From Phycisphaerae bacterium RAS2 (GTDB lineage Bacteria > Planctomycetota > Phycisphaerae > UBA1845 > UTPLA1), in the NCBI GenBank assembly GCA_007753915.1, contig CP036352.1:1736001-1800000 (forward strand): a DNA stretch of 64,000 nt. The letters are read 5' to 3'. Positions 28,385 to 37,150 of the stretch are shown here, piece after piece. The notes under the pieces were generated by a model. The model was given only the letters and a program-made list of their open reading frames with translations. It did not search any database and had not been told where the DNA came from. Position numbers and translations under genes: made by a program. Positions within the stretch are counted from its first letter, which is position 1, and each line of letters opens with the position of its first letter.

Positions 28385-29020
28385 ATGGGAAGATACATCG
28401 GACCAGTTTGTCGGCTTTGTCGGCGCGAGGGCATCAAGCTGATGCTCAAAGGGTCACGGTGCGAAAGCGCCAAGTGCCCGATGGAGAAGCAGGGTCGCAA
28501 CATGCCGCCGGGCCAGGCCAAGGCGTTTCGCCGCGGCCAGGGCAGCGAGTACGGCAAGCGCCTGCGCGAGACGCAGAAGGTGAAGCGCTACTACGGCCTG
28601 TTTGACACACAGTTCCGGCGGTACTTCGAGCGCGCGGCGCACACGGCCGAGAACACCGGCACGGCGCTGTTGACCATGCTCGAGCGCCGGCTGGACAACG
28701 TTGTGACCAAGCTGGGCTTCGCGCCGTCGCGTCGCTCGGCGCGCATCTCGATCGGTCACGGTCATTTTTCCGTGAACGGACACTGCGTCAACAAGCCGGG
28801 CTACCTCGTGCGCCCCGGTGACAAAATCACGGTGAACAAGCGCGAAGGCAGCAAGAAGATGGTCAAGCACTGGGTGGACCTGGATCCGAATCGCCCGGTG
28901 CAGGGATGGCTGAAGTTGGACGGCGGCCAATTGGAAGGCCAGGTCGTCGCCATGCCGGGCCGCGAGGACGTGCAGATTCCCGTTGAAGAGCAGTTGATCG
29001 TGGAGTTCTGCAACCGATGA
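28385..29020 (+). CDS. rpsD: 30S ribosomal protein uS4, zinc-binding form
   Basis: 211 residues. The N-terminus (MGRYIGPVCRLCRREGIKLMLKG) carries a zinc site with Cys9 and Cys12, completed by Cys26 and Cys31. The S4 RNA-binding domain has MLERRLDNVVTKLGFAPSRRSARISIGHGHFSVNGHCVNKPGYLVRPGD. In many bacteria uS4 represses the alpha operon. The stop overlaps an in-frame ATG of the rpoA region, but the real rpoA start is further downstream. Confidence 0.97.
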   Translation: MGRYIGPVCRLCRREGIKLMLKGSRCESAKCPMEKQGRNMPPGQAKAFRRGQGSEYGKRLRETQKVKRYYGLFDTQFRRYFERAAHTAENTGTALLTMLERRLDNVVTKLGFAPSRRSARISIGHGHFSVNGHCVNKPGYLVRPGDKITVNKREGSKKMVKHWVDLDPNRPVQGWLKLDGGQLEGQVVAMPGREDVQIPVEEQLIVEFCNR

Positions 29021-29145
29021 TCGCGGCCGACGAAAAGTTGAAAATACCGGCCGAGCCGGGCTTGTCCCTTGGCATCGAGCCGAACGAATACGTGGGCGCT
29101 TCGGCGTCAGAAGGAACGTCACGCCGTTCCCGGGAGGTCAGAGCG

Positions 29146-30318
29146 ATGCGAATTAGGTGGCGAGGTTTGGAATTGCCGACCCGCGTGGTGCGGGATGACG
29201 CGACCAGCACGCCGACGTATGGGCGATTTTTGATTGAGCCGTTTGAGCGTGGTTTTGGAACCACGGTGGGCAATAGTCTGCGCCGCATCCTCTTGAGCAG
29301 CCTGGAAGGCGCCGCGGTGACGCACGTCCGGCTCAAGGGCGCGGACCATGAGTTCATGTCGATTCCGGGCGTTCTGGAAGACGTGACCAACATCATTCTG
29401 AACGTGAAGTCGCTCATCGTCCGCTTGAGCGGCGAGACCCCCAAGGCGATGCGCGTCAGCGTCAAGGGCCAGGCCAAGACGATGACACCGGTTCGCGCCG
29501 AGCAGATCGTTTGCGACCCGGCGATTGAGATCATCAACAAGGGGCAGCTCCTCTGCACCCTGACGGACGCCGCCGAATTCGACATGGAAATGACCGTCGC
29601 GCACGGGCGAAGCTATGCGACGGCCGACGACAACAAGCAGGGCGAGGATCAGGTCATCGGGATCATCCCGGTCGACTCGGTCTTCAGCCCGGTGAATCGC
29701 GTTCGCTACCGCGTCGAGGACACACGCGTCGGCCAGCGCACCAACTACGACCGGCTCGTGCTGGAAATCTGGACCAACGGCACGATCACGCCCGAAATGG
29801 CGCTGGTCGAGGCTGCCAAGATTCTCCGCAAGCATCTCAATCCGTTCGTGCAGTACTTCGAGCTGGGCAGCGGCCTGGCCATCGAGACGGCCGACGGACA
29901 GAGCGATGCGGGGGCGACCGCGCCGGATGAGGGCATCCTTGCGATGCCGATCTCGCGGCTGGAGCTTTCGGTTCGGTCGAGCAACTGCCTCGCCTCGGCG
30001 CAGATCGCGACGATCGGTGAGTTGGTTCAGATGGACGAGGGCAGCCTGCTGAAGCTGCGAAGTTTCGGCAAGACGTCGCTCAATGAGGTAAAGCGCAAGC
30101 TCGCCGAACACGGGCTTTCGCTTAAAGACTCGCTGCCGATCGATGAATCGATTGACGAGAATGACACCGGCGAAGATGAATCCGCTTCGGGCGGGATGCT
30201 CGGCGGTCTGGATTCAGGCTCGATGCCGGCGCCGGGCGCGCTGGATTCAATGAGCGGCCATTACTCGCCGCCGCCGACCGGCGATCCTGCTGCCAGCAAT
30301 CCGGGGTTTAACGGGTAG
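29146..30318 (+). CDS. rpoA: RNA polymerase alpha subunit
   Basis: 390 residues from the ATG at 29146. This start is preceded, at seven bases, by GGGAGGT (29132-29138), the strongest ribosome binding site in the cluster. The in-frame ATG at 29017 would add 43 non-conserved residues. The N-terminal dimerisation domain has PFERGFGTTVGNSLRRILLSS and MSIPGVLEDVTNIILNVK. The C-terminal domain, with the DNA- and activator-binding helices, is at about 270-340 (RSSNCLASAQIATIGELV and KLRSFGKTSLNEVKRKL). A 50-residue acidic then Gly/Pro/Ser-rich tail follows, longer than in E. coli. Confidence 0.97.
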   Translation: MRIRWRGLELPTRVVRDDATSTPTYGRFLIEPFERGFGTTVGNSLRRILLSSLEGAAVTHVRLKGADHEFMSIPGVLEDVTNIILNVKSLIVRLSGETPKAMRVSVKGQAKTMTPVRAEQIVCDPAIEIINKGQLLCTLTDAAEFDMEMTVAHGRSYATADDNKQGEDQVIGIIPVDSVFSPVNRVRYRVEDTRVGQRTNYDRLVLEIWTNGTITPEMALVEAAKILRKHLNPFVQYFELGSGLAIETADGQSDAGATAPDEGILAMPISRLELSVRSSNCLASAQIATIGELVQMDEGSLLKLRSFGKTSLNEVKRKLAEHGLSLKDSLPIDESIDENDTGEDESASGGMLGGLDSGSMPAPGALDSMSGHYSPPPTGDPAASNPGFNG

Positions 30319-30388
30319 GCAGCGTTGCGGTCCAATTCGGGTCGGTTCGTGCGGCAAGCGCCGTTGAAGCAGAAGAAGGTAAGACACC

Positions 30389-31060
30389 ATGCGACATAAG
30401 AAATCCGGACGACACCTGGCCCGCACGACAGCGCACCACCTGGCGATGCGCCGGAACATGGCCCAGAGCCTGTTCCAGTACGGCCAGATCGAAACGACCC
30501 TGATTAAGGCAAAGGAAGTGCGTCCGTTCGTGGAGCGGCTCATCACGCTCGCGCGGCGCAACACGCTCGTGAGTCGCCAGAGAATCATGGCGATGCTGAA
30601 CGATCGCGCGTGCATTCTGCCCGACCAGCAGGAAGCCTATGAAGCCATGAGCTACGCCGATCGCGATCGGGTGCTGCGCGCTCGCACCGGCCGCCGGCAC
30701 CGGACCGGTGCGGTTCCGGCCAGTTACAACAAGAACAAGTTTACGTTTGTCGCCACGTCGGTCGTTCACCGCCTGGTGACCGACATCGCCCCGAAGTTCG
30801 CGGATCGACCCGGTGGTTACACGCGGATCGTGCGACTGGCCAAGCGTCGCATCGGTGACGGCACCGATCTTGCTTTGCTTCAGTTGGTCGGGTTCGACGA
30901 TCAGAAGCCCACCGACCTGAAGAAGATGGTCGGCTCCCGCCGGAAGAAGACCGCCGAGCGGAAGCGTGCGATGGAAGGCAAGCGCACCAAGTCCGGCAAG
31001 GCTGCGGCCAAGGCGGCTCCCGCTCCGGCTGCGAAAGCGGCTGATCCGGCGGCAGAGTGA
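30389..31060 (+). CDS. rplQ: 50S ribosomal protein bL17 with extended C-terminus
   Basis: 223 residues against about 120-130 for most bacteria. MRHKKSGRHLARTTAHHLAMRRNMAQSL and QIETTLIKAKEVRPFVERLITLARR are the diagnostic N-terminal part. A mid-region expansion follows, and GGYTRIVRLAKRRIGDGTDLALLQLVG is the conserved core end. The last 50 residues are a Lys/Ala/Pro-rich extension (KKTAERKRAMEGKRTKSGKAAAKAA type). It closes the translation cluster. Confidence 0.97.
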   Translation: MRHKKSGRHLARTTAHHLAMRRNMAQSLFQYGQIETTLIKAKEVRPFVERLITLARRNTLVSRQRIMAMLNDRACILPDQQEAYEAMSYADRDRVLRARTGRRHRTGAVPASYNKNKFTFVATSVVHRLVTDIAPKFADRPGGYTRIVRLAKRRIGDGTDLALLQLVGFDDQKPTDLKKMVGSRRKKTAERKRAMEGKRTKSGKAAAKAAPAPAAKAADPAAE

Positions 31061-31089
31061 CGCGTAACTGACAATCCCCGGGGCCGCCC

Positions 31090-31509
31090 ATGTCCGGTCC
31101 GTGCATTTTCTGCAAGATCGCCGAGGGGGCCATTCCTTCCCGGCAGGTCTATTCCGATGAGCATTGCGTGGCGTTTCTGGACATTTCCCCGCTCGCGCCG
31201 GGGCACACGCTCGTCGTGCCGCGCCGCCACGTGACGAATCTGCTGGATTGCTCTGCCGACGCACTCGTCGAAGTGACTCGTGCGCTGCCGCGCATCGCGT
31301 CCGCAGTGGTTGCCGCGACCGGCGCAACCGGATTGAACCTCCTTCAGAACAGCGGCACCAGCAGCGGGCAGGTGGTCATGCATCTGCACTTTCATTTGAT
31401 CCCGCGCTGCGAAGGCGACGGACTCGGCTATCGATGGAACGCCGGCTCTTACGCCGCCGGCGAAGCCGAAGCCATTCAGGATCGCATAGCGCGTCAGCTT
31501 CAAAGTTAA
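31090..31509 (+). CDS. HIT-family nucleotide hydrolase/transferase
   Basis: 139 residues of the HINT branch (histidine triad; hydrolyses AMP-linked substrates such as AMP-lysyl conjugates). The active site HLHFHL is at 98-103, and CIFCKIAEG at 5-13 is the usual N-terminal motif with two Cys. FLDISPLAPGHTLVVPRRH covers the alpha-phosphate-binding region. It follows L17 by 29 bases and may be read through from the translation operon. The physiological substrate cannot be told from sequence. Confidence 0.95.
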   Translation: MSGPCIFCKIAEGAIPSRQVYSDEHCVAFLDISPLAPGHTLVVPRRHVTNLLDCSADALVEVTRALPRIASAVVAATGATGLNLLQNSGTSSGQVVMHLHFHLIPRCEGDGLGYRWNAGSYAAGEAEAIQDRIARQLQS

Positions 31510-31556
31510 CCAATCGCCGACGCTCGCTCGCGCTATCGCGCGCTCAAGAGGCAGCG

Positions 31557-31562
31557 TATAAT
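31557..31562 (+). promoter_or_regulatory. -10 element (TATAAT) upstream of the NHL-repeat protein
   Basis: A perfect TATAAT lies 48 bases before the ATG at 31610. No good -35 box is seen at the usual distance. Between them and the gene, GCGGCGCA (31569-31576) and TGCGCCGC (31580-31587) can form an 8-bp hairpin in the 5' leader. Confidence 0.4.
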
Positions 31563-31609
31563 CGCGGCGCGGCGCAGGCTGCGCCGCGGCACGCGGGAGG
31601 GTTTCTCGA

Positions 31610-34555
31610 ATGACTGACGTGCGACGCGAGCGAACAGGAGTTGGGCATGGCGCTGCGGGCGCGAGTCGGGCGTTCCAGGCGACCGTAGCTTTGTGGTTGT
31701 TGGCGTCCGTGGTGATGGCTGGCGACGCGCGACCGGACGTGTCAGCGTTTCATGGAACAGACGATCAGCCGGCGCTGAAGCTGCTTTCCTATCGATTCGA
31801 GCGGTCGGACGCCAACTTCGCGGACATGGTTGATTTTCCAGGTGGGGCATCGCTCCTGGGCAAAGCGGTGGAATGGGGCGACCTTGTCCTGCTGTATCGA
31901 GCTGACGGACGTGCGGATGTGTTCCGTGCGGACGACGTGGACGCGATTCGACTTCGGCGATTCCGCCGCCACTTTGAGAAGCCTTCCAAAGCGGATTTGA
32001 CGGTCGCATACATCGAGCGGCTGCCGCGCGACAGCAGCTTCCACGGGCATGTCACGCTTGCCGACGCTCTGCCGCGCTTGGATATCGATCCGTCGAAGAT
32101 CGCGTCGCATCCGGCTCCCGGTAGCGATGTTACTTTTCGCATCCATGTGCGCAATGCGGGTTTCGCGGCGTCCGCGCCGTGCAAGTGGCGCGCGTTGGTG
32201 GACGGCAAGGAGATCGCAACCGGCGATCTGGCGGAAGTGGCGGCCGGAGCGGAGCAGGTCGTCGAGGCGCGATGGAAGTGGGACGCGGCGGGAGGCATGT
32301 TGCGCGTCGAACTCGACCCGGCCAATGCGACATCGGACTGGCTGAAGTGGAACAACGTTCGAGAGGAGTCGCTTACGGCGCAGGCGGTCGCCGTGGTCGT
32401 GGACAAGACTTATTACGAGCGATTCCGGCAGTATCCCAACATGCTGGATTCGTTCTGCTTTGAGGACTGGCTGGCCGCGCAGATGGGATCGCTCAATGCG
32501 TTGTTTGCCGATTCGGTGCATCCGTCGTCGCCGCAGGGGATCCTCGAGCGCGTGCGGTGCGATCGAATCCTTGTGGTTGAGGAGCCGGATGCGCCGCGGC
32601 ACCGTGATGCCTGGATGCCGACACTCCGTCAGGGCGGAAAGAGCGACGGCTTGGCAGAATACGGCGCGCTCGTTGTTCTCGATGACACCGGGGACGACCG
32701 GTGGGACATGTACCACCCGTTGAAGATCAACTGGGGCCTCCTGGGTGATATTGCCGGGCAAATGGGCTTGGTGGATTGGACGGTGACCGACACCCGATTG
32801 GATCAGTGCCTCGCTGTGAACCGGTTCGAGCGGTATGTGCAGCGGCAGCATTTCTTCCCTTATCCGAACACGTTCATGTATCAGCACGGGCCGTTCCGGT
32901 TCAGCGAAGTGTGCGCGGGCTACCTGAATCGAATGGTCGGCAAGCCGCGAGGAGTGAGCGGAGAATTTCTATACGACGTGCCCGAGACGATCTCGCTTGA
33001 TGTCCGCGCGTGCAACGGCGCGCCGCTCGAGGGCGTGCGCGTGGACGTATACCAGTTGCAGGCCGGCGGCGAACTGAAAGGGTATATCGCCGGCGCCGGC
33101 CCGCGCGATCCATTGTATTCGTCGGTGACCGGGCCGGATGGACGAGTGGACCTGCTCAATCAGGATGCGCCGTCGCACCAATCGCCAGGCGGGTATGCGC
33201 TTCGAGCGAATGCATTCGGCCGCATCGCGACCGATGGGTCCAATGGCCTGCTGTTGCTCAAGATTCAATCCGGCGATGCGGAGGAGTATCACTTTCTCCG
33301 GCTTTTTGATGCAAACGTTGCCTTTCTGCGCGGAAACAAGCAACAATGGACGATTGAGGTTCGCACGAACTTCGGCGTGCCCGATGGGCCCAAGTCCGTG
33401 CTGACGATTCCAATTCTCATGGACGATCGCAAGAGCAAGGCGCCGCCGATGCAGGCGACCTGGACGATGCCGCCGATTCCCGATCCGACGTCGATTGAGG
33501 AGTTTCGCGTTTACAAGCGAACGGGTTTCGGTGGGGACAACGACTACCCGAATACGCTTGTCGGCACGCTGCGCCGCATTCATCGCCGCTGGTCGCTGGT
33601 GCATGAGGGCACGTATTTCGATCCGAAGCACGTGCTGAATGATCGCTACTCACGTGACACGTTCTACACCGTCGCGCCGGTGGATCGGCAGGGGCGGCAG
33701 GGTTCGCTCGCGCCGCCGGGTTACCTCGCGCACGACAAGTATCCGCGCAAGTTTGCGATTGATGTTGACTGCGCGTTCATCACGCTGGGCGGTCCGGGGC
33801 CGATGCAGATGCTTCGCTGGGATGGCGACATCGGCACGCATCCATTCGGCCCGCGCACGCTCATGGCGCCGGGCTATCGACCCGATTTCGCCGGCATCGC
33901 CGTGACGGCCGATCATCAGCTCGTCGTGACCGATCCGACGAATCATGTCCTGGCGTTATACGATCTTCGCGGAGACTTGCAGCAGATTATCCCGCAGCGT
34001 GCGTATTGGCCGGGTTTTTCAAGCGACAAGCCGGGCGAGTTTTTCGAGCCGGTCGACGTGGCGGTCGATGGCGACGGGCGGATGTACGTGGCTGACCGAG
34101 GCAACAACCGCGTGCAGATCCTCGATGCGCAGGGGCATCCCCTCTCCAATCTGGATGAGGGCTTTCGCTTCGACGCGCCGCATGCCGTCGCGTATTCGAA
34201 CGGTCATATCGCGGTGACGGATCATGCGGGGCGGCGCGTTCGGTTGTACGACATCCGCGAAGGCCAAGCCAAGCTGGTCCGCGAACTGACGGATCTCGTC
34301 GAGGCGGATCGAGCCATTGTCAGTCGGAGCGGGCGGCTGTACGTCACGGGATTCAACCCGATTTCCGAGGAATACGGGCTGATGATCTGGGCAAAGGACA
34401 ATGACGTGCAACCCGTCGAAACAAGGACAAGCGTCGATATGGGCCTCGTGCATGAGCCGCGCGGATTGTATCTGTACACGAACACCCTCGACCAGGACTA
34501 CGCATACTTCGTGAACATCTTCCCGTTCGACGTGCGGCGCCTGTTCATGGAGTGA
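31610..34555 (+). CDS. large secreted protein with CARDB-like and NHL-propeller domains
   Basis: 981 residues. A basic N-terminus and a hydrophobic run (about 24-37, ending VMAGDA) indicate export. Residues 170-240 (FRIHVRNAGFAASAPCKWRALVDGKE) resemble a CARDB or Ig-like adhesion module. The central part (about 250-560) is unrecognised. At about 755-900, NHL-type repeats are clear (FFEPVDVAVDGDGRMYVADRGNNRVQIL and similar), forming part of a beta-propeller that usually binds protein or polysaccharide. A GGGAGG ribosome binding site precedes the ATG. No catalytic motif is recognised. It is an isolated gene, convergent with a propeller lipoprotein. Confidence 0.85.
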   Translation: MTDVRRERTGVGHGAAGASRAFQATVALWLLASVVMAGDARPDVSAFHGTDDQPALKLLSYRFERSDANFADMVDFPGGASLLGKAVEWGDLVLLYRADGRADVFRADDVDAIRLRRFRRHFEKPSKADLTVAYIERLPRDSSFHGHVTLADALPRLDIDPSKIASHPAPGSDVTFRIHVRNAGFAASAPCKWRALVDGKEIATGDLAEVAAGAEQVVEARWKWDAAGGMLRVELDPANATSDWLKWNNVREESLTAQAVAVVVDKTYYERFRQYPNMLDSFCFEDWLAAQMGSLNALFADSVHPSSPQGILERVRCDRILVVEEPDAPRHRDAWMPTLRQGGKSDGLAEYGALVVLDDTGDDRWDMYHPLKINWGLLGDIAGQMGLVDWTVTDTRLDQCLAVNRFERYVQRQHFFPYPNTFMYQHGPFRFSEVCAGYLNRMVGKPRGVSGEFLYDVPETISLDVRACNGAPLEGVRVDVYQLQAGGELKGYIAGAGPRDPLYSSVTGPDGRVDLLNQDAPSHQSPGGYALRANAFGRIATDGSNGLLLLKIQSGDAEEYHFLRLFDANVAFLRGNKQQWTIEVRTNFGVPDGPKSVLTIPILMDDRKSKAPPMQATWTMPPIPDPTSIEEFRVYKRTGFGGDNDYPNTLVGTLRRIHRRWSLVHEGTYFDPKHVLNDRYSRDTFYTVAPVDRQGRQGSLAPPGYLAHDKYPRKFAIDVDCAFITLGGPGPMQMLRWDGDIGTHPFGPRTLMAPGYRPDFAGIAVTADHQLVVTDPTNHVLALYDLRGDLQQIIPQRAYWPGFSSDKPGEFFEPVDVAVDGDGRMYVADRGNNRVQILDAQGHPLSNLDEGFRFDAPHAVAYSNGHIAVTDHAGRRVRLYDIREGQAKLVRELTDLVEADRAIVSRSGRLYVTGFNPISEEYGLMIWAKDNDVQPVETRTSVDMGLVHEPRGLYLYTNTLDQDYAYFVNIFPFDVRRLFME

Positions 34556-34585
34556 ATTGGAGGCGCTCTCGTGAGCGCCCCCAAT
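34556..34585. terminator. bidirectional hairpin between convergent genes
   Basis: ATTGG-A-GGCGCTC pairs with GAGCGCC-C-CCAAT around a TCGT loop: a 12-bp stem with one mismatch. It begins immediately after the stop codon of the NHL protein and ends 31 bases before the end of the convergent lipoprotein gene. There is no T-run on either strand, so it is probably a Rho-assisted or bidirectional 3'-end structure. Confidence 0.5.
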
Positions 34586-34616
34586 GCCTCGCCTTCAAAT
34601 GCCGCCGGTCGAAGGG

Positions 34617-35996
34617 TCATTCCGGCGACAACCAGCCGTCGCGCGTCTCTTCGGGCCATGCCTTGCCGAACGGCTGCGCGGTGTCTGACTTCCAATGCGT
34701 CAATTCACCGCCGTCTTTGCCTTCCGGGGACTTGTACGGCCGAACGAACGTGAATTCCGCGTTGTTCCGCCAAGCGGGCACGATCTGGGCGCGATCCACG
34801 ACCTCCTCGGCTTGAACGGCCTTGGATTCGCCACTGGTGAAATCAAAGAGATAGACACGGCCCTTTGAGCCGGGAATCAGTACGCGCTTTTCGTCGGGGG
34901 CAAGCTGAAACAGAGCCGACGTCATTTCAATCGGCTCGCTGAAATCGCGCGGCAGGACGCGCAGAACCGACGCGGGTGTTCGAGGGTCCAGTACAAAGAG
35001 CGTCCATCGCTGCGGCATGTCTCGATTCGTCGCGGGCAGCGAGAACTCCACCGATGAAAACATGAGCCGTCCATCGCGCAGCGCCCGCACGTTGAATAGC
35101 TGGCTGAACAGCACGCCGACGTGGTCTTCCTGTTTGTTAAAGGTCGGCAGGAGCGAGCCATCCTCGGCCGCCACTTGAATCGTGGAGACGCTTCCGAGCG
35201 TCACGTTGGATTCGTTTCCGCCGTCTGCCGGACCGCAAAGGTACACCAGGGTGCGCCCGTCGGCGCTCCAGTCGAATCCCATCGCGACATTTGCGTGAAT
35301 CAAACGGGGCTCGCCCCCATTGGTCGATGCAACAAACAAGCCGACGGCGTCCTTTTGCGCCGCGGCGCTCTTCGCGAGGTACGCGACAGCCTTGCCCGTC
35401 GGCGACACGGCCGGCATCCAAATCTCGTCGAGCGTTCGACGGAGGACCTTTCCGGGCGTCAGCTTTTCGCCTTCGAGGTCGAATACTTGAAGCGTCCAGA
35501 CCGTGGCGTCGGCCTCGCGAAAGTCGATCCATTTGTCGCCGAGTTTTTCGGGCAGCCCGTCCGGCAGCTTGTCTCGCAGATAGAAGAGGATGGCTGCGTC
35601 CATCCCCGGCGTGTGCGATTCCTGTGCGTCGAGCTTGAATTGATTCCAGTCACCGTTGTACGCCAGCACGCGCTCCTTTGCGGTGCGCGCAGCCTTTTCG
35701 ATTTCCTGAATCTGTTGTGGCGAGTAGATCGGCGCGATCTGATCCCATCCGGCCACCTGGCTGGCAAATGCAATGGCCAGCCGACGGTTGTCAGGATACC
35801 AGGCGGGTCGCGCTGAGGAGCAATCCAACCGTGCGCCGAGGAGCTTTCCGTCGCCGTCGACAAAACGCAGCCCCTTGTTGGTTGAAATGGCTGCTGTCTT
35901 CCCGTCGTGCGACCAGGCAACGCGCTTCTCGGGGATGCAGGCTGCGCCGGCGAGCAGGGTGACGCTGACGGTGATGAGTACCAAGTTGCGGGTCAT
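34617..35996 (-). CDS. beta-propeller (WD40/TolB-like) lipoprotein
   Basis: 459 residues. The signal sequence MTRNLVLITVSVTLLAGAAC suggests lipidation at Cys20. Propeller-like repeats include VAWSHDGKTAAI, PAWYPDNRRLAIAF, AVSPTGKAVAYLAK and DWSADGRTLVYLCG, the S/PxDG-type blades typical of TolB/WD40-like PD40 repeats. It is likely an outer- or inner-membrane-anchored protein that binds a partner through its propeller face. Its ATG overlaps the stop of the probable anti-sigma gene, with AGGAG eight bases upstream, so it belongs to the sigma operon and may be the sensor or a target of that system. Confidence 0.85.
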   Translation of the reverse strand: MTRNLVLITVSVTLLAGAACIPEKRVAWSHDGKTAAISTNKGLRFVDGDGKLLGARLDCSSARPAWYPDNRRLAIAFASQVAGWDQIAPIYSPQQIQEIEKAARTAKERVLAYNGDWNQFKLDAQESHTPGMDAAILFYLRDKLPDGLPEKLGDKWIDFREADATVWTLQVFDLEGEKLTPGKVLRRTLDEIWMPAVSPTGKAVAYLAKSAAAQKDAVGLFVASTNGGEPRLIHANVAMGFDWSADGRTLVYLCGPADGGNESNVTLGSVSTIQVAAEDGSLLPTFNKQEDHVGVLFSQLFNVRALRDGRLMFSSVEFSLPATNRDMPQRWTLFVLDPRTPASVLRVLPRDFSEPIEMTSALFQLAPDEKRVLIPGSKGRVYLFDFTSGESKAVQAEEVVDRAQIVPAWRNNAEFTFVRPYKSPEGKDGGELTHWKSDTAQPFGKAWPEETRDGWLSPE

Positions 35997-36478
35997 GATC
36001 CTTCTCCTGTTTGGGGCAGAGTAATCGGGGAAGCCCAGTTCAATGTGCGTGAGTGTCGTGTGTGATTGGTCTGCGTGCGTCGAAGCCGGTCAAGCGACCA
36101 GAAGCCGGAAGCACCCGTTTCGAATTGTCCAGCAGCGACACGGGGCGTTGAGCGCATTTCCGGCGTGGTGATCGACCCGGAGCGCGTTCCGGCAAAAAAG
36201 GCCAGGACGATCGCCGCCGCCGCGGCGAGGCGTTGCAGGCCGCCCACGCGCAACAGTGGAGTCCTCGTGGCGCGAAGCGGCGGAAGAGGGGTCAGGTGCG
36301 GTATAGCCGGTGCGGCCAGCGTCGAGCGTACGCGGTCAATCGTCGAGGCGATTTCGTGTTCGACCAAGGAATCCGGCGATTCGGCTGCAAGGTAGGCATC
36401 GAGCAGGGCGGACGCGTCCGCGTTCAATTCGCCCAGCTCGCGGTCGACGATCAATCGTTTAAGGGTTGCGGGATCCAT
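35993..36478 (-). CDS. probable anti-sigma factor, membrane-anchored
   Basis: 161 residues from the ATG at 36478, which has GGAG eight bases upstream; an upstream GTG at 36502 lacks this spacing. The N-terminal helical part (MDPATLKRLIVDRELGELNADASALLDAYLA) has the size and acidic/helical character of anti-sigma domains. It shows no HxxxCxxC zinc motif, so it would be a non-zinc type. A hydrophobic segment lies at about 78-97 (LQRLAAAAAIVLAFFAG), followed by a short hydrophilic C-terminal part. Position directly after an ECF sigma gene and overlap with a lipoprotein gene support the assignment; sequence alone would not. Confidence 0.65.
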   Translation of the reverse strand: MDPATLKRLIVDRELGELNADASALLDAYLAAESPDSLVEHEIASTIDRVRSTLAAPAIPHLTPLPPLRATRTPLLRVGGLQRLAAAAAIVLAFFAGTRSGSITTPEMRSTPRVAAGQFETGASGFWSLDRLRRTQTNHTRHSRTLNWASPITLPQTGEGS

Positions 36479-36508
36479 TGCTCGACTCCAGATAACAGAC
36501 ACTCCAGG

Positions 36509-37045
36509 TCATGGTCGATTTGACACGGTCGCCTGGGACGGCTCGCCCAACTGCCTTCGCAGGGCTTCAACCGCGTGGTGAATCCTTGACCGCACCGTCC
36601 CGACGGGAATGCGAAGCGCCTCGGCGATTTCGGCATAGGACAACTCGTCGCGCAGGCGTAGCTCCAACACCTCGCGCTGCGCAGCGGGCAGTCCCGCGAT
36701 GGCCATGCGAACTTCCTCCAATCGGTCATCGGCGTTCATCGCGACGACTGGAACGTCCAGATCGTCTCCCGCCATCGTATGCATCCGCCTCCTGCGAATG
36801 TGATCGCGAAGGTGGTTGCGCGCAATTCCAATCAGCCAGGCACCGTGCGAATCAGCCGCAAAGTAACCGCTCGGGTCGGTCGCAATCGTGACAAACGTCT
36901 GTTGCAAGAGCTCCTCGCAGTCGTGGGCGTTCGCCAGCCGGGCGCGCAGATAAGCCATGACCTTTCGGCCGTGTGTTTCGTACGCGTCTTGAAGCCATGC
37001 CTGATTCATGGGATCGGCGGCGTCCGGCCGCAGTGCCGCATTCAT
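36509..37045 (-). CDS. ECF-family RNA polymerase sigma factor
   Basis: 178 residues, with only sigma regions 2 and 4, as in extracytoplasmic-function factors. Region 2 (about 15-90) has MAYLRARLANAHDCEELLQQTFVTIA and GAWLIGIARNHLRDHIRRRRM. Region 4 (about 112-165) has GLPAAQREVLELRLRDELSYAEIAEALRIPVGTVRSRIHHAVEALRR, the helix-turn-helix recognising the -35 element. It is followed after 30 bases by the probable anti-sigma gene. The pseudokinase gene ends 105 bases upstream on the same strand. Such sigma factors usually drive their own operon; no convincing own promoter was recognised. Confidence 0.95.
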   Translation of the reverse strand: MNAALRPDAADPMNQAWLQDAYETHGRKVMAYLRARLANAHDCEELLQQTFVTIATDPSGYFAADSHGAWLIGIARNHLRDHIRRRRMHTMAGDDLDVPVVAMNADDRLEEVRMAIAGLPAAQREVLELRLRDELSYAEIAEALRIPVGTVRSRIHHAVEALRRQLGEPSQATVSNRP

Positions 37046-37150
37046 CCTAAGAGTGGAGGAAGAACGGCCCCAAGTTCACTGGATTTCGCGGAAATCTCGA
37101 CAGTCTATAAGTGCGGGCAGATTATGTGTTTATGGGTGGGTTGCGGGCAA

